A stretch of DNA of 64,000 bases from the NCBI GenBank assembly GCA_013398055.1, contig VZRS01009635.1:248001-312000 (forward strand), given 5' to 3'. This DNA comes from Ifrita kowaldi. Its lineage: Eukaryota; Chordata; Aves; Passeriformes; Cinclosomatidae. The translations under genes and the position numbers were made by a program. The notes under the pieces are model-generated. The model made no database searches. It was given only the letters and a program-made list of their open reading frames with translations, and was not told where the DNA came from. Of this stretch, positions 26,564 to 38,800 are shown one piece after another (the first letter of the stretch is position 1; every line of letters starts with the position of its first letter).

Positions 26564-26568
26564 GTAAC
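26564..26568. repeat. Right target-site duplication GTAAC
   Basis: Exact copy of 25917-25921, directly after the LTR end. It marks the insertion as a retroviral integration product with little later change at the edges. Confidence 0.85.
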
Positions 26569-29500
26569 ATCCATATAAATGCACCTTGCCTAACACTCTG
26601 TTTTGTTACGTTAATCAATGACTTGAAGTAAATATGAGAAATTTCCTGCCTACCTCCGAATGTTCTTGTTATTTAAAATATTGTTGCTAACAGGCACTGA
26701 GTAGAAAGTACTTTACAAGGCTTGTAAATGGGAGATGTTTTTCTTCTTAAATCAATGCCTGGAAGCCTGATTTTTCTATATCAGTGCAAACTATCTTTTG
26801 GTCAGGTATTGCAGTGGGTGATGTGAGACATCACACACAGTTCCATCAGTCATGTCAAGAGACGGGTTTGTCACATAATTGAATGAAACGACAAGACAGA
26901 AAAAAAATGCAGAAAAGAAAATGATGAACGTTGATCTGCTGTGGAAGGGCACCTCAGGCTATAACAAAAATAGACTTTGTTTTGTACCACTAGCAATGAA
27001 TACTGCAGTGTTCATTGTTTGTGGAAAAGGATTTTACTGATGATGAAACCAAACCGAACACTGAGATCTCTCTGCAGAGCCTTGAAGGCACTTTAGGCAA
27101 CTTTGCTGGATCAGGCCACAGTTCAAAAGAGCAGGACAAAATGTATCTATGAGAAGAATCCAGCGAAGAAGCAGTCTTTAAATTTCTGCATTTTTCTCAA
27201 CATGGCCATCACTTTAACCTTGACCAATTATAGCACAGATGAAAATACCAGAGGAGTAGTATTTATTCCTACAACAACTTCTATTCCAGCCTAGAGTACA
27301 TCTGCATTACATAGGGGTGCTCCTTCCCACTGAGTCTTCTTCATAACAGTACACCATGTGCATAGCAGCGATAGCAGTGGTGTAATGACATTTTTGTGTT
27401 GTGTTTTTTCTTGTTTTTAATTACTCAGCAAGAGTTAGACTTGGAATTTACTCTTGGTCTTGCAACCCATCTCCAATGGTAATTAAATAGAATGGGTGGA
27501 GGAAACAATAACCTTTCCACAAATATCAATAAGCAGTGTTCAATATATGTGATTAGGTTTTGTCTAATGACTGCGGATTGGTCAAATATGCACCGACTAT
27601 AACACCATAAATGTGGATATTCTTATATCCACATAAACATCCAGTTTCTTTTAGAAACTCAGTACAACCTTGGCTTCCACAGCAACATATCACACTGTCT
27701 AATCCAGCATGTTTTGTGCCAGTGCATTTTACTTTGATTTTTAATTGCTCACAGGTTTTCAGAACAAACAAACAAATTGCACATATAACCAAGTAGATAA
27801 ATGTCTTTGATGTGCATGAAAAATACACTGATTTTTTTGTCTTGTTTTGGTAAGTCTTTTCAGTGTGATAGTTTCTACATGCTACTGTTGGTGTTAGAAG
27901 ATTAAATGAAACCAAGTAGTGATATCGTAGATGTGATACCTACTTGTCTGTTATGAGGGAAATACAGAAAAATTCAAAAATTGTGCATTTTTAGAATCAG
28001 ATACATACTTGTGACATTGCTGGAGCCGATAAATATATCCCCTCCATTGGATATTACTGCCCTTCAGTTAGAATTTAAGTGTTCCTACGGTCTCACACTA
28101 CAGGTGATCTGTAAAAATCCAATTTACTTTCTAAGAAAGGGGTATTGGTGCTAATATCCCAAAATACAGTTTTTATCATGTGTTACCTCATCAAATAAGT
28201 TTTTATTGAGGTTTTTTTTGTTTATTTGTTTTGAGGTTTTTTTGGTTTGTTTTTTGTTTTTGTCGGTTGTTGGTGGTTTTTTTAGCATGGTATTAAAGAT
28301 TATGCATTTCCTGTGCTGGGACGCTGCACAAGAAAATAAGAAAGTTCTGAGGGTTGTAAGTCTCATAGGATAACATTCCAGGGTTTGGCAGGACAGGCAA
28401 AAATCAGGGTCTGTTGTGGTCTCATGCTTACTCCTATTAGGAAATGACTATAGAAAATTATCTTCAAACCTTCCTTGCAGTTGTCTCACAGATGGTTGAT
28501 CTACTCCAGAAGGCATAGCAAAAGTAAATTAAATGTGTCTGTACTAGTGCTCTGGTTCAGACCAGGAGGGAACTTTTGAAGCATATATTCCAAAGATGCC
28601 TTTGAATGTGCCAGATTTCCCATTGCAGAATAGCTCTGGGTATAAGCATCATGATTATTGAGGAACTAGTAGTGAATCAGGAAACTAAGATACTTGCTGC
28701 TGTGATAAACCAATACACACATTGGTTGTTCATTGCAATAAAGTAACTTTCATACAAATATTTTTTTTAAATCCTTTTTTTTCCCATAACAGAAACAGCG
28801 GAGAGAACAATGCATTTTCAAGAATCTATATGGGGCACTTTTTGTCATTTCGTTGGGTAGATGTCATCGTTTGCTTTCTTTAAAGTACTTTCATTTACCT
28901 TTATAACACTAACTTAAAAAGGAAAGAAAACAAAACTGTTCTAAATGATTGTTCTTGTGGAGATTCTGGGATTTACTTTGGCATGCCCATATAGTTGGAG
29001 ACATGGAAGACCAACAAAATATAGAAATAAGCAGGGCTTTTGTGTTGTGGTTTGTTAGCAAATACAGCTGAGCCCAGCTGCACCCACCTAATTCCTTGTC
29101 ATTGCCTACATGTCTAATGGAAAGCAGAGCAAACCGATCAGCTATAGAGAATGTTAAGTTTTAGTCTCTCTCTTGAATTTACTAAATAGAATACATTTGT
29201 CAGGTAAAACCTTAGATTTTCTAACTGCATGATAAACTTGACCTATTTTTAATTCACATCTCTATCATCCAAAGTGATTGCCATCAGGACACTGAGGGCA
29301 CCTCCCTAGATCCCCCAACACTAGGGGTTTCGCTGTCTGAGTTTGAGGACAGCTCTGGTGTTTGTAAATGTCTAGCTTTGAACCAGAAAGCTGTGGGGAA
29401 AAAAAACAAACAAACAACTGTGAGAGAGAGCTCTAAAAGGATCCTTACTGAGGGCCCTCATGATTTTGGTTGGGAGGTACCCTTAAGCTCAGGCATGGAC

Positions 29501-30185
29501 ATTGTGTCTTGCTGAGCCATGTTACAGGGATGCCCACTCTTGGCAGCATCTTGCTGGTATCGACCTGACCCCTGATACTGATCCCACAGAAGGGAGTTTC
29601 ATCCACACCAGACATTTTTGACATCAACAAAACCTTTCTGAGTTTCCTCATGTGTTAGGCACAACAACATGCATGCCAGTATAAAATGCAATGACACAAA
29701 TCACTGAAACAAAAAGTATGTAAAGCAAGAAGAAATTGTTCTCTGCCTTTCTATGGAGATTCCCACAAACTGGAATGCACTACAGCTGTCATTGCACAAA
29801 CTTTACAAGGAATGATGTTCTAGAGGACATTATCTTTAAAAAGCATGTATAAACTGACTACCTGCGCAGCTCCTCTCTCCTCTTAAAAAGAAATGTTTTT
29901 ATCTACAATTTGAATCTATTGCATTTAAGTTTAGTTTCAATACTTTTTAGCAATAAGAGCCAATAAAGAGTATTGATTTATTTATTTCATTCTCACTGTG
30001 AAACCTAAGAAACTAAACTACAGATTTTCTCTTATATATTTTTCTTATATTTCTCTTATATCAAAGGTAGTGGCAACTACAGTCTGTTGTAGTGGTGTGG
30101 ATACTCTAACACAAAGAATATTAACTTTTGATTTAAAAAGTGTATGAAAACTGCTATTGCTGATATTTTAGTTATGATTCAAGGT
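26569..30185. other. Non-coding DNA with a T/G-rich patch
   Basis: No gene recognised. A Cys-rich - strand frame (27553-27915) is treated under findings. The region 28201-28284 is a T/G-rich low-complexity tract (TTTTG and GGTT steps). The interval 29270-29650 is somewhat GC-richer without a convincing exon. Confidence 0.5.
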
Positions 30186-30400
30186 TATCATTTCAGTCTT
30201 CCACACTTTTTCAATCATTAAAATGCATTCAAGATTTCTATTTCACAAAAATAAAAAATTGTGGGTCTATATCTTGACATTGTCATACATTCTCAATTTG
30301 TATTTTCCTTTTGTGTAACAACAACAAGACTTGGTTTTTATGGCATCTCTTAATAATATTCATATTAACATCCTTAATATAATAGTTTGCATCAGTTTCA
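30186..30400. repeat. Direct duplication, copy 1 (215 bp)
   Basis: The segment begins TATCATTTCAGTCTTCCAC and ends GCATCAGTTTCA. The same sequence follows at 30402-30619 with a 3-bp difference near the start (CCACACTTT here, CCACAACACTTT in copy 2). It contains no transposon features. Confidence 0.95.
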
Positions 30401-30401
30401 N
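30401..30401. other. Single N at the duplication junction
   Basis: One ambiguous base separates the two copies exactly. This is the arrangement produced when two overlapping contig ends are joined with a minimal gap, so the duplication may not exist in the genome. Confidence 0.9.
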
Positions 30402-30619
30402 TATCATTTCAGTCTTCCACAACACTTTTTCAATCATTAAAATGCATTCAAGATTTCTATTTCACAAAAATAAAAAATTGTGGGTCTATATCTTGACATT
30501 GTCATACATTCTCAATTTGTATTTTCCTTTTGTGTAACAACAACAAGACTTGGTTTTTATGGCATCTCTTAATAATATTCATATTAACATCCTTAATATA
30601 ATAGTTTGCATCAGTTTCA
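30402..30619. repeat. Direct duplication, copy 2 (218 bp)
   Basis: Matches copy 1 throughout apart from three extra bases near its start. After 30619 the sequence continues as unique DNA. The near-identity means either a very recent tandem duplication or, more likely, an assembly overlap. Confidence 0.95.
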
Positions 30620-32089
30620 GAAAAAATAAGTAATCCATTAAAGATGCTAGGGCCCCCATTATTACTTGGTAATTTTCCTATAATTCAAAACATGGTATAT
30701 TAAACAATGATCTTTAAACAATAGCTAAATAAACTGTCACTTATTTCAAGCTCCTTAATATTTAGAATATCTTCAGGGGATCTGCAAATTAAACTAATCC
30801 CTTACCACACAACCTATCACCAATTCACTTTTGATATGACATTCATGTAATTTTTTTCTCATCTTCAGTGGTTCATAAGCACAGTCAAAACAGGAATGCT
30901 CATTAGTTTTTTTCTTACCTCTAACGGGAACTGAACACATACAATATTGGAAATACAAATTCATGTGAAGAAATACGGTGTACTCCAATTCATCTTCTTT
31001 GAGCTGTATTTCTTTCCTTGATGGTTTCATGTCAAGTTGATATCTTTCATCCACATAAACAATTACAAAGCAATTTTCAGAAAATGAAGGAAAATCAAGC
31101 ACTGTCATATTTTCTCATTGTATGATTCATCATACGACTGATCTGTTATATTTTCTATTATGTAAAATCATTTTTATTTGCGAGATATTTCTAAATGGTT
31201 AACTGAAGGGTTTCTCCCCCCTCTCTTCAAGGTTCGGTAGAATTATTGTTGGTTTAGACAAGGGTAGAAGCGAGGCCATGGAATGCTATGAAAGATCAGA
31301 TTAAATGTTCAAATAAATTGGAATCTACTTCTGTCCTAACATGAGCCCTGGGTGCTTTAGGTAACATCTCCCCCAGGCTTAACAAAGGAGATAGTGTTGG
31401 TCCAAAGAGGTACCAGTGTACATCCAAGATAAGTTTTGGTAAATTACACTATTCAAATATTATGTGTGTAGTTGGTTGCATGCTAAAGTTTCTGAAATAA
31501 CGCAAAAAAAAGTTTTTTACCTACTTATTTGGCTTAAATACTAGTATTACTACATCTAATGCATAACCCACTTAGAAAACAAGTTGGAAAAAAAAGCGTG
31601 AATAGTTAAGAACCAACTACATGACAACAGTGTAAATATTTGATCTACTCTTTCACATCACTGAACACAACACACAAATCTTTCTTACATGTTTACAAAA
31701 GCCTCTGTATTTTCTCTCACATAGATACTGAACAATAAAATGCAAAGGTGTGTTTGCTTGCATCAGATTGAAAATTCTTTCAATAAGATAGCACTGTCTT
31801 AACTGGTACACGAATTTGATAATTGAGTTTGCTTTTATACTAAATGCATACAAGAAATGTTTCTATTATTTTGAAACACACTTGAATCTTCAAAAAATAT
31901 TTTATTTTTTCCCAATGAAGTGTCGAATTCCTTACTCACGAAAAATAGAGTTCATGTTTGCAATAACAGCACTATGTTAATCACACTGCCTTGGAAAAGA
32001 TACTATGTTTCCTAATAACTTGTCTGATCTTCCTGAAACCAGGTATTTCCATGAATGTTCAGGAATACTGATTTTGTCCTCATGTGTTG
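30620..32089. other. AT-rich non-coding DNA, no gene seen
   Basis: Unique sequence. A - strand frame of 104 codons (30794-31108) has no recognisable domain. The last part, about 31900-32089, precedes a recognisable LTR body and might be its diverged 5' portion. Confidence 0.5.
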
Positions 32090-32500
32090 GGCACACACAG
32101 GCAGGACAGCTGATCCCAACTGAAGAAAGGGATATCCCACACCATATGGCCTTATGCTTGGCATATAAAGCTGGGGGAAGAAGGAGGAAGAGGGGGGAAC
32201 GTTTGGAGTCATGGCATTTGTCTTCCCAAGTTACCATTATTCATCATAGGTCCCTGCTCTCCAGGAGATGGCTGTACAAACACCTGCCTGCCCATAGGAA
32301 GCCTTGAATTAATTCCCTGTTTTTCTTTGCTTCTGTGTGTGGCTTTTGCTTCACCTCTAAATGGTCTTTATCTCAACCCATGAGTTTTCTCACTTCTACT
32401 CCTGCAATTCTTCCCCCCATCTCACCAATAGGTTGTGGCAAGGTGTGAGAGAGCAGCTGTGTGGGGGATGGGTTGCTAGTTGGGGTTAAACCATGATGCA
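32090..32500 (+). mobile_element. Partial LTR of an avian ERVL-like element, + orientation
   Basis: From about 32090 the sequence follows a common bird LTR: a GGCAGGACAGCTGATCCCAA word, a CACCATATGG box, a TATA box in GGCATATAAAGCTGGGGG, a GGGGGAACG stretch, then a T/C-rich R/U5-like region, ending GGGGTTAAACCATGATGCA near 32500. The 5' portion of the usual LTR is not recognisable, so it is truncated or of a divergent subfamily. No internal retroviral sequence follows. The frames of 66-100 codons across it on both strands are by-products of LTR sequence. A second, shorter piece of the same family lies at 40922-41045 on the - strand. Confidence 0.8.
32162..32169 (+). promoter_or_regulatory. 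TATA box of the partial LTR
   Basis: CATATAAA directly before a CTGGGGG stretch is the core promoter of this LTR family and is intact here. Whether it still starts transcripts cannot be seen. Confidence 0.6.
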
Positions 32501-35350
32501 TTACAAGTAATTCTCAAAATCACCCTAGGACCTGGTACCCCAGCATGAAAATAAGTCCATACTTCCAAAAGGAAGATAAGATATAAGAACATAAAACTTT
32601 GCTTATGGATTTAAGGGAATGAAAAATAAGAATAAAGCCCTATGCTTCTGTAATCAGAAGCTGACATCAGGCAGACTTGTTCTAAATTTTGAGGGAATAT
32701 TTGTTCAGTCCCAAATCTGCTATATGTGACCTTCTGTCAGGCATTTCTGCGTATTGTTTCATTCAGGCTTAGTCACACCAAGATTTCAAGTCAAATAAAC
32801 AGGAAATAAAAGCCAAAAATGTACCGAGGTAGGTATTAAAACACAATTCTCTTTTATATTGCTCAGTTTTCTGTATCTGGTTCTTCAGAGAAGAAACATA
32901 CGCACAATGAATATGTTCAATGAAACTTGCTGCAGTCCAGAAAACACCTAGCTATGGCTTCACCCGTGCTATGAGTTATGGTCAACCTTGATGATTCATC
33001 ACATAATTAATTGTGTGATTCCTGTGCAAGCTTAATTTGGTTTCCCACAGAAAGTATCTTTACTCTTTAATTTGCTATTCATGCTACTCTTAAATGCAAT
33101 TTTTTCTAGATAGCTTGCTTATATCTCATGGAGAATACCTTTTCGTGGTTGTTCCAAAGTCATATGTATGCCACAAATCAGGATATATTTGTCTGCAGAT
33201 GCATATAACATCCTTTCAAAACATCATCTTCTGCAGGTTCTCTTCTAAATGTGATTCAAAATAGTTCCAATATATATTTAGTTATGTATAAAATAGGCTT
33301 CCAACACTTCTCAGGCTCTTTTGATATTCAATTTACCTTGCAGTGTTACAAGAGTAGGTAGATAGAAATATATACTTAGGCATAACTAGATAAATAATAG
33401 TAAGATGTTCAAGAAAAAATATATATGCATATATGCACTCTGTGAATATTTGTAATACCTTTCTAACTAATCATAAATACCATCTTCATATGTAAGTATG
33501 GTAAAATAAGTGGCAGCTAGGCATTTTAACTTCAATTTATTTGGTTCTCTTCGGACTGCAATATGATGATATGTGTGGTCAGGATCATTAGATAAACTTT
33601 GAATTTCAAGGGACATGCAGGATCAGGAATTCATTAACATAGCAGAAACAGGCAGGCTGTATTTACTGCAAATTAGGCTTCTAAAGGTGGAGCAAACAAG
33701 GATAAATGAATTTAGGAAAGTGAATTCAGAGCAGGAATCAGAATCAGGGATGAACAAGCATGTGTCAAGACAGGAATGAGATGAATGATTGCAACTGCAC
33801 CCTAAACACTGAGCAGCCAAGGACAGAATTGTCTCGAAAAGACAATAGTAGCGCCACTGACCAGCTCTGAAAGCAGGCTGTGGCTACGTGGGAGACTGAC
33901 AGCTTCAGGGAGTTGGGTGCAGATGCATCATCCAGCTGAGGATGCAGGAAGATCACAACTTCCACATTCTCTGGTTTTTCAATCTAAACCTCCCCCATAA
34001 ATCCCAAATGCTACCCATAAAAGTCAAGGTTTCTTTCCTTTTTGGTGTATTTAGGAAGTATAAGCTCTGAGAAAAGCTTTCTCATATATGTAGCATTTAT
34101 ACAGCTTTTCTCTTTTCTACTGAACAGAAATGAAGAGGATTTTATTTTTCTTTGAGTTCCTATCTGTCCATGAAATTGCTTGAAAAAAGCCAACATGATT
34201 ATAGAAGAATATAAAATTTATTAAAGCATGGAATTAAGAGAAACAAAAGACTAAGATTACAAATGCCTTTGTTTTTTCATATAATTGAAAGGCTGAAGAG
34301 CAAAGTTAAGCATGAATAAGCTATTCCTTGTATCACGGAAATATGAATAATTATGTTAAAAGCAGCCAGATTGAGCATACTTGCATTAAAGTGTCAAAAT
34401 GAAGTGTGTCCCTTTTGACCATGTGCTGTCCATCACAGTCTGAAAATAATTTTGATATGCATCCTGAACAGTAAGGAAACTTGTACTGTTCTGTAGTTTT
34501 ATAGATTTTTTTTTTATAAAATAATCTGAAAATACCTTCCAACATGGATTGAGCAATTAATTGAGTAGATGCAAACTAAACAGAAAAAGAAGAAACATTT
34601 AAAATACTTCAAATTAATAAAAGTGCTTAACGTAGCTTCCAAATTATTTATCTTTGAGAATTTTTCTTATATAAATACTGACAGGATATATGATCTCTAT
34701 ATTGTAGTGGTCCCAGTTAGAAGACTATTGCACATTGAGGAGTTAGTACTCCAATAACAAGTTGACATAAGTGCCAGCATGTCCTGTACCCTGCACATTT
34801 CATTTGGTTTTCAGGACTGTGCCACACTGGGATGAGCTTAGCCAGATAATCATAACAAGAGATCTTGGAGGTATCACCCAGCTGGCATTACCAGTGATAC
34901 CAACATGTCCTTGCCTTTATCTTGAAGGAAATTAATATGAATTCCTTGTATGCAATAATACTTTTAAGAAAAAGACCACTTTTGAAATGTGGCAATACAG
35001 GTGACCCAAGGCATGGTTATGTCTAGAGCATGCTGTGGCCTGATTGGAGATGTATCCAGTTTTGTACTATCTTGTCATTTCCATCCTCAGAAAGGATTTA
35101 AGATTTGTAGAATAAAAGAACTAGTGCACCTCTTTTTGTGCAACGTGTATGAACTAAACATGTATGAACATTATTTGAGAAGTTCTAGTAGCAAGATATC
35201 TATCCAGAGTGCCAGACTATTTCCAAAACAGCTCTATCAACCAGCTGATTTTTTGTTTCTCCTTTAAGAAAAGCATTTGTCGAACACACACATCTGTTCA
35301 TGATTTTTTGGAGGTTCTGACTTGTTATGATCCTTATAAGAAAAGTATTG
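32501..35350. other. Non-coding DNA, no gene seen
   Basis: Mostly AT-rich unique sequence. The interval 33620-33970 is GC-richer than its surroundings and may be an old repeat, but I recognise no family. The interval 34750-35200 has mixed composition without a usable frame. Confidence 0.5.
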
Positions 35351-35841
35351 GGAGTCTGTATCTCAGTACAAGACATGGACCTTCTCAAGTCGGTCCAGAG
35401 GAGGAACACAAAAATGATCAGAGAGATGGAACACCTCTCCTATGAGAACAGGCTGAAAGAGCTGGGGCTGTTTGGCCTGATGATCAGAAGACTCTGGAGA
35501 CACCTCATTATGGCCTTATAATAATTAAAGAGGAACTAAAAGAAAGAGAGGAACATATTTTTTAGTCGGGCTTGTTGCAACAGGACACAGGAAAATGATT
35601 TTAAACTAAAGGAGGGTAGATTCAGAGGGTAGATACAAGGAAGAAAATTTTTATAATGAGGATGGAGATACACTGGAACAGGTTACCTGGACAAGTGGTA
35701 TGTGCCCCATCCCTGGAAACATTCAAAGTCAGTTTGGATCTTCATCTGGGTGTAGTTGAAGATTTCCCTGCCCACAGAAGGGAAGGCTGGACTGAAATAT
35801 TCTTAATAGTCCCTTTGAACCCAAAGCATTCTATGATTCTA
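35351..35841 (+). mobile_element. CR1 LINE 3' fragment
   Basis: The segment holds the end of CR1 ORF2 and the 3' end in order: GGACATGGACC, GTCCAGAGGAGG, an AATGATCAGAGAGATGGA word, CACCTCTCCTATGAGAACAG, GAGCTGGGGCTGTTTGGCCT, ACTGGAACAGGTTACCTGG, GGTCCCTTT-like and finally ATTCTATGATTCTA, the CR1 terminal microsatellite-like end. It is 5' truncated, as most CR1 copies are. Internal deletions and stops show it is inactive; short frames crossing it are not genes. Confidence 0.92.
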
Positions 35842-38800
35842 CAAAAGGTCACTTATTAGAGCTAACTTTGTAAAGAAAGAGGATAGCGTTGACAATAATA
35901 CATCCCTTCAGATTCTGGGAACCCCAAAATCAGCAGCATTGAAGGACTGTCAGTCAAGGTGCAGCACACTTGTGATAAGATTAGTTGACATTTTGGTCTT
36001 TTGAGCTGTTACAAGATTTCTTCAACGCGTCAAGTCTACTCATCATTTTTGCTGCCCAATAGAAAGGAAGTTCACTTGAGAACTCGTTCCTGCACTGTTA
36101 GATAAAGGCAAAGACACAAGGTGGCTTAATCTCCAATACCAAGCAGAACCTGCCTGCAGGCTCCTCTGTACCAAGGAGATAGTCAATTGTGTTCTGCAGT
36201 GAGGGACATGAGCAGCACAGCACACTCCAGTGCCTGCTCAGGTTACCAGTTATGTGGCGCACTATCTCCTCCATGAACAGCTGGCACCCTGTCAGTGTCA
36301 CTACATCCATTCATATCGCATGAAACTAAGGGAGCTTCTCACCATTCGACTCCATTCAACTGTCCCTTTCCACCTCCATGCTCATTAAATGGTCCATTCA
36401 AAATTGAAATGTTCCAAAATTGATATGTCTGAAAGCATAACATTGAAAAGCAGTAAGAGAGGGGGTGGCAAATGGGGGGACAAGGGAGGGGACCTCATGA
36501 CAGTCTTAATTCTGCGTATTTTACATTTTCCACATCCTCATTTAGGTCAAATGTTTTCATGTAAAACCCAGAGTTTGGTGGAACGAAAATACTATTATTG
36601 TATTATCTCTGCTGAGAATATAGTTTCTACTGTCTTCATATGAAGTTGTTGTTCAACAATCTTAACATTTTGTTTCTTAGAACTGGAACATGAACTTAGA
36701 AAAATAATTATTAATATGCAAGCTTGAAAATTGCAACTACTGTTTTGAAGCATTGAATTTGCATAAAATGTTTTCTTTCAAGTATTTAGTTCTTAAAGCA
36801 ATTTCATACAGCATGTAAACCATTACTGAAGTAAAATTACATTTCAAAGTGGTACACAGTGATCTAGCTGCTTAGCTGTCACTGGTATTAATAAGAGTCA
36901 CACAGCACTACTTGGAAAGTTTGTTGCCATGTGTCTCCGTTAATCACATCATACAGAGAAAATCCCATACTAGCTTTTTTTATTGAAAGGGCATTTTAAT
37001 GCTTCATTTTAACACTCCATTTAAATATTTTATACTTATCTATCAATTACTGTGCAGAGACCCTCCCCCAAGCAATTATTTTCTATGAAATTTCATATTT
37101 ATACACATGAGCTATGCCTTTACACTTAGTGGAAAGCCCAAGGTAAAATTCTAATATCCCTTGTGACAGAAGAGGTAACTGTAGCTATTTTATGATTTAC
37201 TAGTTTTCTAGTAACAGCCATCTGCAGTGATTTAATTGCTTTTGCAATTCGTTTACTCAAGCAAAGGGGTTTTTTTGTTATATCATTATGGTGTATAGAA
37301 GACAGATATTAAGCATCCTGGTTCTATGAACAGTTGGGAAACTTGAAACAGAAGAGTGAGCTGATTACAAAGTGATGAGGATGGTGTTTGGGTACGCCTT
37401 TGGCACGTGATTTTTTCCTGACTTACCTCATTTATAAACATAGCAGGAAGACAGTGGATCCAAGTCTATTAATGGAAATGTAAAAGCTAGTGAGATCTCA
37501 TGATTACTTCAAGTACTTAAAGACACTTGAGAGGGGTAGGCAATATTTTTCATCAAAAAAAAATTAAAATAAAAATGCCACCAAAACTATCTGTCTTTCT
37601 TCACTTTTACCTTGCATTTTCCTCACTATTTTTGGTGAAAAGCCAACAACAATATCTGCAGTGAATCAGTGGACAAAGAGAAACATGACTTTTCTTAGGG
37701 AAAACCATGTTCATCAGTTGAATATTTTTGTAACCATTTTCTAGTGACTCACAGTTACTGTATCCTCTTGGAAAGCTATTTTAAACTAGTTACTTCCTCA
37801 GTATTGGCTGAACACATACGTTATTCTCAGCTTCTAGTGCAATAGGTTGTTTGCCCTTAATTGCTAGGTTAAAATAATGTCTTGATATACAGCAGTACAG
37901 ATACATATGTTTTGTGTAATTTCCTAGATCTTGACAACTGCTCCCATATTTTCTTACTCCTATTTGACATTTCTAAACAATATTTTCACAACAAGCTTTG
38001 ACAAAACTAGCATTTTGAATGATTGGCTGGTAGAAATAGGGTTACTACTTCAGAGACTTAAAATACATATATCTCTCTGCTTAGAACAGGCTTCAAAATG
38101 CTTTTGAGATGGATATGGCTGCTGAATGAAAAATGCTTCAACACCAGTTCAGACAGTACTTATTGAATAAAACATATTCCTGTAAAATAAATAAATATAG
38201 TGCTTATATTAATTCAGAAAAAGAAAGACTGAATGTTGTAAATAGTTGTATTGATTTAGTTTGGTGTTAGCTCAGATACCAATGATAGTAACTATAGGTC
38301 GATTGGGTACTTCGATTAATATATTTTTGGCTGTGAGGACTTTTTCAACAACAAAAAAAATGCTGTATCGTATGGCATTAAATCATTTATCAGTATCTTC
38401 TGTCGCTGGTTGTCAAGACTCTGTCCAAGAAGGCATTCAGTAAGTTGCAGGCATGCACATAGTTCAATGGATTTGAATATTTTTAGTAAATTTTAGTTCT
38501 GTTTCATGAAAATGTTATATTCTGAGGGGCTTTGAATCAATGCTTCCTTGAAAGGTCACTTGCACCTCCAGCTGACACCGCCTAGATAATAATTTTATCA
38601 CTTGCCAAGGAGGAGGTGGTTTCAAGAAAAATATGTAAATTAATTTTTACCTACATGAATACATACATGGGTAAAAATGCAGAGAGTTGAGACTGTGGGA
38701 CTAATAATTTTTTCTTTTTTTTTTTTTCAACGATACAACCCTTACATCACATCAGTAGAAGTAATGCCCTTTGAAATCAAATCCTCAGAAAATCTGCATC

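Noticed and set aside
26120..26618. Long frames of 130-158 codons on both strands
   Set aside because: They overlap each other on opposite strands, contain the N at 26497 and lie inside the solo LTR. They come from its GC-rich composition.
33620..33970. A GC-richer block considered as an LTR or SINE
   Set aside because: No terminal motifs, target duplication, tRNA-like or CR1-like end could be recognised.
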